The notes under the pieces are model-generated. The model searched no databases. It had not been told where the DNA came from and saw nothing but the letters and a program-made list of their open reading frames with translations. The translations under genes and the position numbers were made by a program. Positions 1 through 6,888 of a DNA stretch of 26,759 nt are shown here, piece by piece (position 1 is the first letter of the stretch; the number at the start of each line of letters is the position of its first letter). The DNA is from an uncultured Eubacteriales bacterium (GTDB taxonomy: Bacteria; Bacillota; Clostridia; Oscillospirales; Oscillospiraceae): NCBI GenBank assembly GCA_900550705.1, contig URTG01000005.1, positions 1 to 26,759 of the forward strand, read 5' to 3'.

Positions 1-27
1 AGAGGAAACTGCCGGTTTTCTTGTGCT

Positions 28-49
28 GGCGGCCGCAGGCCGCCCCTAC
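28..49. repeat. Right end of a GTAGGGG-bounded palindromic repeat
   Basis: A GGCGGCC/GGCCGCC hairpin (28-34 and 38-44) runs directly into CCCCTAC (43-49). The same arrangement, a GGGCGGCC-ACA-GGCCGCCC hairpin followed by a C-rich end, closes the fuller element at 6171-6242. This copy has only the right half; the left half is absent or was never there. It lies just upstream of the CLC gene and shows no coding potential. Confidence 0.5.
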
Positions 50-90
50 GGAGGGAACGGGGACCCGGCGGTTCCAACAGGAGGGAATCT

Positions 91-1353
91 GTGGTGAACA
101 TCGACCAGGCACGGGTAAAGCGGCACGTCCGGGAGGGCGTTACCTTTTTGAAATGGATGCTGTACGCGGGGAGTATCGGAATTCTGGTGGGGGCTGTGGC
201 GGTGGCCTTTCACTATGGCGTCGACTGGGCCACGGAGCTGCGGGGGGAGTATCCCCGGATGATCTGGCTGCTGCCGGCGGTGGGCGTGGTGATCGTGCTG
301 CTGTATCGCCTGTGCGGCATGGAGCGGGACCGGGGCACCAACCTGGTGCTGGTGGCCGTGCGGGAGGCGGAGCCGATGAAGCTGCGGACCGCCCCCCTGA
401 TCTTTCTGTCCACCATCCTGACCCATCTGGTGGGCGGCTCCGCCGGACGGGAGGGGGCGGCCCTGCAGCTGGGCGGCTCCCTGGCCGCCTGGGTGGGCCG
501 GTCCATCCGCCTGGACGCCAAGGACAGCCGGGTCATGGTCATGTGCGGTATGTCTGCGGCCTTTTCCGCCCTGTTCGGAACGCCGCTGACGGCGGCCATC
601 TTCGCCATGGAGGTGGTCAGCGTGGGCGTGATGTACTATGCCGCCATGGTCCCCTGCATCACGGCGGCGGTGATCGGCGTTCAGCTGGCCAAATATCTGG
701 GCCTGCACCGCACTGTGGGGTACGACGTGGGGACCCCTGCGGCGGTGACGCCGGTGACCCTGGTGCAGGCGGCGGCCCTGGGGGTGCTGTGCGCCCTGGT
801 TTCCATTCTGTTCTGCAAGGTGACCCACCGGGCTCCGCACCTCTACGAAAAGGTGTCGGCCAATCCCGTGGTCCGGGCGGCGGTGGGCGGTGCGCTGGTG
901 CTGGGCATGACCCTGCTGGCGGGCAATCAGCTCTACAACGGGGCGGGGGACGCGCTCATCCGAAAGCTGCTGGCGGGGGAGACCATCCCCCATGCCTTCC
1001 TGCTGAAAATTCTGTTCACCGCCGTCACCCTGGGGGCGGGGTTCCGGGGGGGCGAGATCGTGCCGGTGCTGTGTACCGGCTGCGCCTTCGGCACCTGGGC
1101 GGGACCGCTGCTGGGCCTGCCCCACGGCTTTTCCGGGGCGCTGGGCATGGCGGCGGTGTTCTGCGGGGCCACCAACTGCCCGCTGACGGCCATTTTCCTC
1201 TCCCTGGAGCTGTTCGGCGGGGCCAGCCTGCCCCTGTACGCCCTGTGCGTCGGCGTGGCCTATATGCTCTCCGGCTACTACGGACTGTACAGCGAGCAGA
1301 AGATCGTCTACTCCAAATTCAAAACCGAGTGGATCGACAAGAAGGCGGAGTGA
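91..1353 (+). CDS. CLC-family anion channel/antiporter, fluoride-exporter (CLC-F)-like
   Basis: A 420-residue polytopic membrane protein of the voltage-gated chloride channel superfamily, usual prokaryotic CLC length. The pore motif GSAGREGAALQLGG (residues ~112-125) holds the conserved gating glutamate. The preceding helix reads DRGTNLVLVAVRE rather than the GSGIP of chloride-type CLCs, and the third motif is GAGFRGGEIVPVL. The RGTNL plus GREG(T/A) combination is characteristic of CLC-F proteins, which exchange F- for H+ and relieve fluoride toxicity; that substrate assignment is inferred. Translation starts at a GTG (91) 5-6 nt after AGGAGGGA (79-86); a second GTG at 94 is equally possible. 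No fluoride riboswitch is visible in the 90 bases available upstream, though the promoter region may be cut off by the window edge. The gene stands alone; the ureohydrolase downstream has its own promoter. Confidence 0.88.
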   Translation: MVNIDQARVKRHVREGVTFLKWMLYAGSIGILVGAVAVAFHYGVDWATELRGEYPRMIWLLPAVGVVIVLLYRLCGMERDRGTNLVLVAVREAEPMKLRTAPLIFLSTILTHLVGGSAGREGAALQLGGSLAAWVGRSIRLDAKDSRVMVMCGMSAAFSALFGTPLTAAIFAMEVVSVGVMYYAAMVPCITAAVIGVQLAKYLGLHRTVGYDVGTPAAVTPVTLVQAAALGVLCALVSILFCKVTHRAPHLYEKVSANPVVRAAVGGALVLGMTLLAGNQLYNGAGDALIRKLLAGETIPHAFLLKILFTAVTLGAGFRGGEIVPVLCTGCAFGTWAGPLLGLPHGFSGALGMAAVFCGATNCPLTAIFLSLELFGGASLPLYALCVGVAYMLSGYYGLYSEQKIVYSKFKTEWIDKKAE

Positions 1354-1418
1354 AGTTTGTCCGGCGGCCAGCCGGCCCTGCAAGCCCAAGCCAGCTTTCT
1401 TTCGTTTCCGGCGAAAAA

Positions 1419-1445
1419 CGGTTTTCTTTCGAAAGGGAAAAACCG
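1419..1445. other. Imperfect dyad upstream of the ureohydrolase promoter
   Basis: CGGTTTT (1419-1425) and AAAACCG (1439-1445) flank a CTTTCGAAAG core. It sits 22 bp before the -35 box at 1467. It could be the end signal of the CLC transcript (a T-rich stretch follows at 1453-1467) or a binding site for a regulator. The sequence alone does not decide. Confidence 0.3.
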
Positions 1446-1466
1446 GGGCGGACTTTTCTTTTCCTC

Positions 1467-1495
1467 TTGCAGACAGTGGGGAAAGGGTCTATAAT
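1467..1495 (+). promoter_or_regulatory. Sigma-A promoter of the ureohydrolase gene
   Basis: TTGCAG (1467-1472) and a perfect TATAAT (1490-1495) are separated by exactly 17 bp, giving a start near 1502 and a leader of about 65 nt. Confidence 0.8.
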
Positions 1496-1566
1496 CTGGT
1501 ACATACAAGGAAGAAACATAGCGGTTTTCACAATGGTATCAACGATTTGGAAAGGGGAAAATAAGT

Positions 1567-2523
1567 ATGCGTCCCGAATTGATCAGTCAGCCTATCACTG
1601 GTATTTGTTCCTTTGGCCGGTATCCCATTTGCCTGGATCTGGATGAGCTGCACGCCGATTTCGGTGTGCTGGGTGTGCCCTTTGATATGGGCGTGGGCTT
1701 CCTCAGCGGCGCCCGGATGGGTCCCCGCCGTATCCGCGAGGCATCCACCCAGTATGGCCGCGGCACCGCCGGTTACTATGATTACGAGACCGACCAGCAG
1801 ATGATGGCCGCCCCCATCACCGTGGCCGACTGCGGCGATGCCGACGTGCTTCAGGGCGACCGGGACTACTCCTTCCAGTGCATCGAGCGGGCCGTCCGCC
1901 GGATTATCAAGGCGGGCTCCATCCCCGTCGTCATGGGCGGCGACCACTCCATCAGCATCCCCGTGGGCCGCGCCCTGTCGGAGTACGGCAAGAAGATCTG
2001 CGTCATTCAGTTCGACGCGCACCTGGACTGGACCAGCCATGTAGGCCCCCTGGTCCAGGGCAACGGCAGCCCCATGCGCCGGATGTCTGAGATGGAGCAC
2101 ATCGGCCCCATGGTGCAGATCGGTCTGCGGGGCATGGGCAGCGGCAAGAAGAGCGACTACGACGACGCCCGGGCTTACGGCAGCAAGCTGATCTCCGCCC
2201 GGGAGCTGCACAGCAAGGGCGTACAGTGGGTGCTGGACCAGATCCCCGACGCCGAGGCCTACTACATCACCTTCGACATCGACGGCTACGATATGCCCCT
2301 GGCCCCCGGCGCGGCCTCCCCGCTGCCCGGCGGCATCACCTATGACGAGAGCATGGATATGCTGAAGGCCATCTGCGAGACCGGCAAGGTGGTGGCGATG
2401 GACCTGGTAGAGGTCGCCCCCACCTATGACCCCACCGGCTGCACCGAGCGCCTTGCCGCCCTGACCATGCTCCAGGTCATGGCCCACGCCGGCAAGAAGC
2501 TCCACGAGAACGACAACAAGTAA
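1567..2523 (+). CDS. Agmatinase/arginase-family ureohydrolase (Mn-dependent)
   Basis: A 318-residue protein of the ureohydrolase fold, which hydrolyses guanidino compounds to urea plus an amine. The binuclear manganese ligands are all present: H127 in GGDHS, D150/H152/D154 in QFDAHLD, D237/D239 in FDIDGYD. Also seen are APGAASPLPGG (usual form APGTGTPEPGG) and the terminal DLVEVAPTYD. It is likely to be annotated agmatinase (SpeB). However, the loop that normally reads SHGTPxR, with the His equivalent to arginase H141, here reads GNGSPMRR (N166), so the substrate should be considered open (agmatine, guanidinobutyrate, guanidine or another). ATG at 1567 follows GGAAAGGGG (1549-1557). It has its own promoter and terminator and so is monocistronic. 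The next gene is a glutamate transporter, but no shared transcript is evident. Confidence 0.9.
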   Translation: MRPELISQPITGICSFGRYPICLDLDELHADFGVLGVPFDMGVGFLSGARMGPRRIREASTQYGRGTAGYYDYETDQQMMAAPITVADCGDADVLQGDRDYSFQCIERAVRRIIKAGSIPVVMGGDHSISIPVGRALSEYGKKICVIQFDAHLDWTSHVGPLVQGNGSPMRRMSEMEHIGPMVQIGLRGMGSGKKSDYDDARAYGSKLISARELHSKGVQWVLDQIPDAEAYYITFDIDGYDMPLAPGAASPLPGGITYDESMDMLKAICETGKVVAMDLVEVAPTYDPTGCTERLAALTMLQVMAHAGKKLHENDNK

Positions 2524-2570
2524 ATCAGGCGCGCCGAATTAGCCGGTTCGGCCCTCCGAAGGTCCGCATC

Positions 2571-2607
2571 AATTCCCCGATGGAAGCCCCTCCATCGGGG
2601 AATTTTT
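2571..2607 (+). terminator. Intrinsic terminator of the ureohydrolase gene
   Basis: A perfect 14-bp stem, AATTCCCCGATGGA against its complement (2571-2584 and 2591-2604), with a 6-nt loop and a T tract that runs to 2607. Confidence 0.92.
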
Positions 2608-2809
2608 ATGGCCCGGAGCGCATAGGGATTCCGCAGAGGCGAAAAAGGAGGGGCGAAATCTGGGCAGAATGACAAAGAAAAAAGAGAAAAAAATTTTACA
2701 AAAATATTTTAGCACGCTGAATAACTAATACAAGAAAAAACAATGAAAAAAGCGAAACAAATCACAATCAAAATCGCGCAACAAAACGATGATGAAGCGG
2801 CGCCGGCAC

Positions 2810-2838
2810 TTGAAAAACGAAAAACAGCCTGGTATAAT
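2810..2838 (+). promoter_or_regulatory. Sigma-A promoter of gltS
   Basis: TTGAAA (2810-2815), 17-bp spacer, perfect TATAAT (2833-2838). Predicted start near 2845, leaving a 5' leader of about 250 nt before the gltS ATG. The 200 bases upstream (2608-2809) are strikingly A-rich on this strand and hold no convincing gene. Confidence 0.8.
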
Positions 2839-2844
2839 GATAAC

Positions 2845-3094
2845 TAAAACGGCGGATGGCCCTATCTCCCGCCGAAAAAACAAGCAGAAAGGAGGGGGCA
2901 CACGCACCCGAACCCCGGGACTCTGGCCCGGCGGCAGCAGATCCGGGGTGTGCTTTTGTAAGGTAAGAGAGAGTAAACGCATGGATCGCCGCTCCGGGGA
3001 GGAGAGACCCCCTCCGCAGTGTGTGCGGCGGCGATCGGAGGTACGGCTCCCATCCGTGCAAGACGGAGGAGCCGTGCAAAAGGAGGAACATAGT
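2845..3094 (+). promoter_or_regulatory. Structured 5' leader of gltS, class unknown
   Basis: About 250 transcribed nucleotides contain three successive stem-loops. Hairpin A (2898-2953) pairs GCACAC plus CCCCGG with CCGGGGTGTGC and is followed by TTTT (2954-2957), so it resembles a weak terminator. Hairpin B (2984-3036) has a 9-bp outer stem GATCGCCGC/GCGGCGATC with inner G-rich/C-rich pairing. Hairpin C (3041-3077) pairs GTACGGCTCC with GGAGCCGTGC with one G-type wobble or mismatch, and ends two bases before the AAGGAGGA ribosome binding site. I do not recognise T-box, SAM, glycine, THF, c-di-GMP or FMN signatures. A cis-acting attenuator or translational control element is inferred from position and structure only. 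Confidence 0.5.
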
Positions 3095-4333
3095 ATGACG
3101 TTTGAAACGGTAGATAATGTCTTTACCATCAACACCAGCGCCGTGATGACCACGGCTATGGCAGCCATCCTGCTGCTGATCGGCTATTGGGTCAAGAGCA
3201 AGGTCAAGATCCTGGACAAGTACTGCATCCCCGCCCCCGTGGTCGGCGGCTTCCTGTTTATGTTCGTCACCTGGGCGGGCTACTCCACCGGGGCCTTCAC
3301 CTTTAACTTCACCAACACCTTCCAGGACCCCTTCATGCTGGCCTTCTTCACCACCGTGGGTCTGGGCGCCAGCTTCTCCCTGCTGAAAAAGGGCGGCATC
3401 CTGCTGATCATCTACTGGCTGACCGCCGGTATCATCTCCATCTTCCAGAACATCATCGGCATTGCCGTGGGCACCGCCGTGAATCTGCCCGCCCCTTACG
3501 CTCTGCTGGCCAGCGCCATCTCCATGATCGGTGGCCACGGCGCGGCTCTGTCCTATGGCGGCACCTTCGTGGATATGGGCTATGAGCAGGGCGCGCTGGT
3601 GGGCGCGGCCGCCGCCACCTTCGGCCTGATCAGCGCCGTTCTGGTGGGCGGTCCTGTGGGCCGTCACCTCATCGTCAAGTATAACCTGAAGCCCGAGGAG
3701 AACAACGAGAGCTACGACGACATCGAGAGCGTCAACGCCGGCGGCACCAAGCTCACCGGTCTGGATGTCATCAAGAACGTGGTCGTCATCCTGGTCTGCA
3801 TGGCCGTGGGCACCGAGATTTCCGGCCTGATCGGCAAGGCCATCGGCATGAGCTTCCCCACCTATGTGGGCTCCATGTTCGTGGCCGTGATCGTCCGCAA
3901 CCTGAACGACAAGCTGCACCTGTATAACTTCAGCTTCTCCCTGGTGGACGGCATCGGCGACGTGATGCTGAACCTGTACCTGGCTCTGGCTCTGATGACC
4001 CTGAAGCTGTGGGAGCTGGCCGGCCTGGTGGGCGGTGTGCTGCTGGTGGTGGTGTGCCAGGTGATCTTCATGGTCCTCATCGCCAACTTCGTGGTCTTCC
4101 GTGTCCTGGGCAAGAACTACGACGCCGCCGTCATGTGCGCCGGCCTGTGCGGCCACGGCCTGGGTGCTACCCCCTCCGCCATCGTGAACATGACCGCCGT
4201 GACCGAGAAGTACGGCATGTCCCGCCGGGCCTTCATGGTGGTTCCCATCGTGGGTGCCTTCCTGGTGGACATCATCTATCAGCCCCAGACCATCGCCTTC
4301 ATCAAGTACTTCGTGCAGGGCTTTACCGGCTGA
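3095..4333 (+). CDS. gltS: Sodium/glutamate symporter GltS
   Basis: A 412-residue inner-membrane carrier of the GltS family (E. coli GltS is about 400 residues), taking up glutamate with Na+. The whole chain is hydrophobic helices separated by short loops. Recognisable family segments are IPAPVVGGFLF near residue 41-51, the conserved ISMIGGHGAA re-entrant segment near 140-150 and its counterpart MCAGLCGHGLGATPSAI in the second half, consistent with the inverted-repeat architecture of the family. The open frame extends upstream to 2789 without a stop. ATG at 3095 is chosen because AAAGGAGGA (3079-3087) lies 7 nt before it and because the family starts here; the upstream extension is basic, low-complexity and overlaps the structured leader. 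The gene is preceded by its own promoter and leader and followed by a terminator. Confidence 0.93.
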   Translation: MTFETVDNVFTINTSAVMTTAMAAILLLIGYWVKSKVKILDKYCIPAPVVGGFLFMFVTWAGYSTGAFTFNFTNTFQDPFMLAFFTTVGLGASFSLLKKGGILLIIYWLTAGIISIFQNIIGIAVGTAVNLPAPYALLASAISMIGGHGAALSYGGTFVDMGYEQGALVGAAAATFGLISAVLVGGPVGRHLIVKYNLKPEENNESYDDIESVNAGGTKLTGLDVIKNVVVILVCMAVGTEISGLIGKAIGMSFPTYVGSMFVAVIVRNLNDKLHLYNFSFSLVDGIGDVMLNLYLALALMTLKLWELAGLVGGVLLVVVCQVIFMVLIANFVVFRVLGKNYDAAVMCAGLCGHGLGATPSAIVNMTAVTEKYGMSRRAFMVVPIVGAFLVDIIYQPQTIAFIKYFVQGFTG

Positions 4334-4361
4334 GACTGAGCGACAATTCTATAGAAATTCC

Positions 4362-4404
4362 CGCGCGACGGGGGGCCACGCTGCCGGCCCCTCGCCGCTT
4401 TTTT
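4362..4404 (+). terminator. Intrinsic terminator of gltS
   Basis: A GC-rich stem (about 4362-4375 with 4385-4398, core GGGGCC/GGCCCC) is followed by six T (4399-4404). Confidence 0.75.
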
Positions 4405-4457
4405 ATGCCCGGAACCGCGTTTCCGACCGCACAGAGGGCCGGGACGTATAAAATGGA

Positions 4458-4486
4458 TTGCAAAGAACACGTCTCTTTGTTATAAT
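4458..4486 (+). promoter_or_regulatory. Sigma-A promoter of the VOC/acyltransferase operon
   Basis: TTGCAA (4458-4463), 17-bp spacer, perfect TATAAT (4481-4486), 40 bases ahead of the first ATG. Confidence 0.8.
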
Positions 4487-4525
4487 CAAAGAAATACAGC
4501 GAATCCGCGAGAGGAGCCACGAACC

Positions 4526-4897
4526 ATGATCAAATTCAACCACTTTAATTTCAACGTTCTGGACCTGGAAAAAAGCCTGGCCTTTTACGACCGGGCCCTG
4601 GGGCTGAAGCCGGTGCGGGAGAAGGAGGCCTCGGACCACTCCTTCAAGCTGGTGTACCTGGGCGACCCGGAGGGCAGCGACTTCCAGCTGGAGCTGACCT
4701 GGCTGCGGGACCGGACGGAGCCCTATAACCTGGGGGAGTGCGAGTTCCACCTGGCCTTCCTCACCGACGAGTACGACGCCCTGTATCGCAGGCACAAGGA
4801 GATGGGCTGCGTCTGCTTTGAGAACCCCGCCATGGGCATCTACTTCATTTCCGACCCCGACGGCTACTGGATCGAGATCGTCCCGGGGAAGAAGTAA
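4526..4897 (+). CDS. VOC-superfamily protein, glyoxalase I-like
   Basis: A 123-residue soluble protein of the vicinal-oxygen-chelate fold, the size of bacterial glyoxalase I. The two beta-alpha-beta-beta-beta modules start with FNHFNFNVLDLEKSLAFYDR and GECEFHLAFLTDEYD. The likely metal ligands are His6 in the first strand, Glu in FQLELTW, His in EFHLAF and Glu in YWIEIVPG, matching the H/E/H/E set of lactoylglutathione lyases. Glyoxalase I isomerises the hemithioacetal of methylglyoxal and a thiol. The short length and the set of ligands suit a Ni/Co-type enzyme, but VOC proteins are functionally diverse and many Firmicutes lack glutathione, so the substrate is not established. GAGAGGAG (4509-4516) precedes the ATG. 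It is the first gene of a three-gene operon and overlaps the next start by one base. Confidence 0.85.
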   Translation: MIKFNHFNFNVLDLEKSLAFYDRALGLKPVREKEASDHSFKLVYLGDPEGSDFQLELTWLRDRTEPYNLGECEFHLAFLTDEYDALYRRHKEMGCVCFENPAMGIYFISDPDGYWIEIVPGKK

Positions 4898-5934
4898 TGG
4901 CCAAGGAACGCAACGCGGGCTGGCCCGGGATATTCCGGGCCTTCGCCGTTCTGTGCGCCATCCTCCTGCTGCTGGCCCGGAATTGGCAGGGGAGCGGAGA
5001 CAGCGCGGCCCTGGGGCTGTATGCGGGGCTGACCACCTGGTCCGTCCCGGCGCTGTTCATGCTGTGGGGCATGGAGGCCCTGGAGGGGGGCAAGCCCCGG
5101 TGCTCCGCCGCCCTGCTGGGGCTGGCCCTGCCCGCCTTTGTGCTGCTGGTGGTCTGGGGGGCGATCTACGCCCTGGCCGCCTATCTGCTGGCGGGGGGCG
5201 GCGTCACCTGGGCGGGGGTGTGGCAGGCCCTGCGCTCCGCCGCCTGGGGGAATACCCACTATCACCTGTGGGTGCTCTATCCCCTCATCGGCCTGTACCT
5301 GGTCCACCCGGTGCTCCACCGGTTCACCGCCTCGGCCAGCCGGGGGGAGGTGCTGTATTTTCTGGGGCTGTGCTTTCTGTTTTCCAGCCTGCTGCCCCTG
5401 TGGACCGCCTTTCACCCCAACAGCGCCGCCGCCGGGGCGCTGGACCGGCTGGACCTCCACCTGGTGCTGGGCTGGGTGGGGTGCTATGTGGGGGGCTGGT
5501 ATCTCCGGCATTACACCATCAGCCGGACGTCGGAATTTCTGCTGTATCTGTTCGGCATCCTCTCCCTGGCCGTGACGCTGGCGGGGCCCCGGGTGTTCGG
5601 CGGCGGGCAGGAGCTGTGGCGGCAGTACACCGCCCCCAACGTGCAGATCACCGCCGCGGCCCTGTGCGCCCTGTTCCGCTATGTGATCGGCCTGAGCGAC
5701 GAGCGCTCCCGCCGCAGCGCCGCCGGGGCGCTGGGAGAGGTGGCCTTCGGCGTCTACCTGCTGCACCCCCTGTGGCTGCTGGTGCTCCGCCGCCTGGGCT
5801 TTACGCCCTGGACGGCCCTGGCCCCCGCCGTCGCCGCGCCGCTGCTGGCGCTGGTGCTGTTCCTGCTGTCCCTGCCCTTCGCCTGGCTCCTGGGCCGCAT
5901 CCCGGTGGTGGGGGAGCGGCTGGTGGACCCGTGA
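4897..5934 (+). CDS. Acyltransferase family 3 membrane protein
   Basis: A 345-residue polytopic protein (about ten hydrophobic segments) of the acyltransferase-3 superfamily, whose members O- or N-acylate cell-surface glycans and other envelope molecules. Family-typical features are the segment HYHLWVLYPLIGLYLVHPVL (near residues 124-143) and EVAFGVYLLHPLWLL near residue 280-295. In active members the first helix carries Arg-x10-His; here Arg14 is present but the expected His position is Leu25, with no His in that helix. So it may be a divergent or inactive member. ATG at 4897 overlaps the upstream stop (TAATG), indicating translational coupling with the VOC gene. The acceptor cannot be read from the sequence. 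Confidence 0.8.
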   Translation: MAKERNAGWPGIFRAFAVLCAILLLLARNWQGSGDSAALGLYAGLTTWSVPALFMLWGMEALEGGKPRCSAALLGLALPAFVLLVVWGAIYALAAYLLAGGGVTWAGVWQALRSAAWGNTHYHLWVLYPLIGLYLVHPVLHRFTASASRGEVLYFLGLCFLFSSLLPLWTAFHPNSAAAGALDRLDLHLVLGWVGCYVGGWYLRHYTISRTSEFLLYLFGILSLAVTLAGPRVFGGGQELWRQYTAPNVQITAAALCALFRYVIGLSDERSRRSAAGALGEVAFGVYLLHPLWLLVLRRLGFTPWTALAPAVAAPLLALVLFLLSLPFAWLLGRIPVVGERLVDP

Positions 5935-5973
5935 TCTCCCCCATCAATCAGAAAAAATTAGGAGGTATTCCCC

Positions 5974-6162
5974 TTGAAGCCTGAAAACAACAAGCCCTCG
6001 ATCATCTTTGTGGCCATTCTGGTCATTGCCGCGCTGCTGTTCGATGTGTATATCCTCATGCGCCTGAGCCAGGGCGCCGCCCCCCAGCCCACCAAGGTGG
6101 CCGCCGCCGTGCTGCTCACCCTGGCCGCCCTGTGGATGGTGTGGGAGAGCCTGAAAAAGTAA
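5974..6162 (+). CDS. Small two-helix membrane protein, unknown
   Basis: A 62-residue protein with two hydrophobic segments, roughly residues 9-29 and 41-56, joined by a short polar QGAAPQPTK loop, and ending in basic residues. The start is a TTG placed 7 nt after AGGAGGT (5960-5966), a strong ribosome binding site that supports this being a real gene. It lies 39 bases after the acyltransferase and probably shares its transcript. I do not recognise a family. It could be an accessory subunit of the acyltransferase, but only proximity suggests that. Confidence 0.65.
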   Translation: MKPENNKPSIIFVAILVIAALLFDVYILMRLSQGAAPQPTKVAAAVLLTLAALWMVWESLKK

Positions 6163-6170
6163 AAATAGTC

Positions 6171-6242
6171 GTAGGGGACGCTGTCCTCAGCGTCCCGCGA
6201 TACCTGACGCACCAACGGCGGGCGGCCACAGGCCGCCCCCAC
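6171..6242. repeat. GTAGGGG-bounded double-hairpin repeat element (~72 bp)
   Basis: The element begins GTAGGGG and ends in a near-complementary CCCCCAC. Inside are two hairpins: GGGACGCTG/CAGCGTCCC (6175-6183, 6188-6196) and GGGCGGCC/GGCCGCCC (6220-6227, 6231-6238). A related right half is at 28-49. It lies in the 3' gap between convergent genes and encodes nothing. The terminal inverted repeats and compact size suggest a REP- or MITE-like non-autonomous element. Confidence 0.6.
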
Positions 6243-6247
6243 AATGC

Positions 6248-6284
6248 AAAAGAGACCGTCTCAATAAACGAGGCGGTCTCTTTT
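6248..6284. terminator. Bidirectional terminator between convergent genes
   Basis: AAAAGAGACCGTCTC (6248-6262) pairs with GAGGCGGTCTCTTTT (6270-6284), with a 7-nt loop and a T run on each strand. It serves the operon ending at 6162 and the minus-strand gene ending at 6286. Confidence 0.9.
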
Positions 6285-6285
6285 C

Positions 6286-6696
6286 TCAGTCCGTATCCAC
6301 CAGAACATTGTCAATGCCGTGCTCGGCGAACTCGTCGATGTAGTCGTCGATCCGGCGGTCCAGCTCGGTGGGGTTCTGCTCGTCGATGGGCAGCTCCTCC
6401 AGGTCCCGGCGGGCCAGCTCCTCGGCCAGAATGTCGAAGAACACGGCGTTTTCATACTCCACGATGGCCTCGTGGATGCCGCCCTCCTCAAAGGCGCGGG
6501 AGGGCACGGCCTGGCCCCGGAAGCTGGCGGTGAGGGAGGGCATCCCCTCCTCTGCCGCTTTCTGGAACAGCAGGCTCTCCACCTCGTCATAGTCGGCGAA
6601 GCGCTGATTTTCCCGGGTGGAATTTAAGATCCAGTTGCCGATATAGGCCATATCCAGCAGCCGGCGGAATTGTTTTTTCGTCAGAGAAAGCTCCAT
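6286..6696 (-). CDS. Conserved-looking hypothetical protein, acidic, soluble
   Basis: A 136-residue soluble protein with no signal peptide or membrane helix and many acidic residues. It begins MELSLTKKQFRRLLDMAYIG and has predicted helices throughout, ending in an Asp/Glu-rich segment. I do not recognise the family. GAGGAGGT (on the minus strand, about 6702-6709) gives a strong ribosome binding site before ATG 6696, and a consensus promoter lies upstream (6739-6766), so the gene is likely real and monocistronic. It diverges from the DUF1934-argS operon and converges with the small membrane protein gene across a shared terminator. Nothing in the sequence indicates a function. Confidence 0.75.
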   Translation of the reverse strand: MELSLTKKQFRRLLDMAYIGNWILNSTRENQRFADYDEVESLLFQKAAEEGMPSLTASFRGQAVPSRAFEEGGIHEAIVEYENAVFFDILAEELARRDLEELPIDEQNPTELDRRIDDYIDEFAEHGIDNVLVDTD

Positions 6697-6738
6697 GGTC
6701 CAACCTCCTCACGGTGCGGGCTCCGCTGATTTTCTCCT

Positions 6739-6766
6739 ATTATATCAGGCGGTGGGAATTTGTCAA
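6739..6766 (-). promoter_or_regulatory. Sigma-A promoter of the minus-strand hypothetical gene
   Basis: On the minus strand a perfect TTGACA (6761-6766) is followed after 16 bp by a perfect TATAAT (6739-6744). It is back-to-back with the promoter at 6798-6826. Confidence 0.85.
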
Positions 6767-6797
6767 ACCGGCCGGGCAAAAAAGTGCGCCCTCATGC

Positions 6798-6826
6798 TTT
6801 ACAGGGGGGGAAAAACCGTGTATAAT
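6798..6826 (+). promoter_or_regulatory. Sigma-A promoter of the DUF1934-argS operon
   Basis: TTTACA (6798-6803), 17-bp spacer, perfect TATAAT (6821-6826). A leader of about 55 nt with A-rich GGCGAAAACGGCAAAAACGG-type direct repetition follows. Confidence 0.82.
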
Positions 6827-6888
6827 AGCAAGCGCCTGTGGCTTTTTGCCGAGGAAAACGGCGAAAACGGCAAAAACGGGAGGTACAA

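Noticed and set aside
2669..2728. 19-codon Lys-rich frame after an AGGAGGGG sequence
   Set aside because: Spacing of 14 nt is too long, no promoter follows the upstream terminator, and composition merely reflects the A-rich tract.
2743..2847. 34-codon frame MKKAKQITIKIAQQ... upstream of gltS
   Set aside because: No ribosome binding site, and its last third coincides with the -35 and -10 boxes of the gltS promoter.
2789..3094. In-frame N-terminal extension of gltS
   Set aside because: Family length, the AAGGAGGA site and the structured leader all place the start at 3095.
2845..3094. Known riboswitch (T-box, SAM, glycine, THF, c-di-GMP) in the gltS leader
   Set aside because: None of the conserved sequence blocks of these classes was found; reported instead as an unassigned leader.
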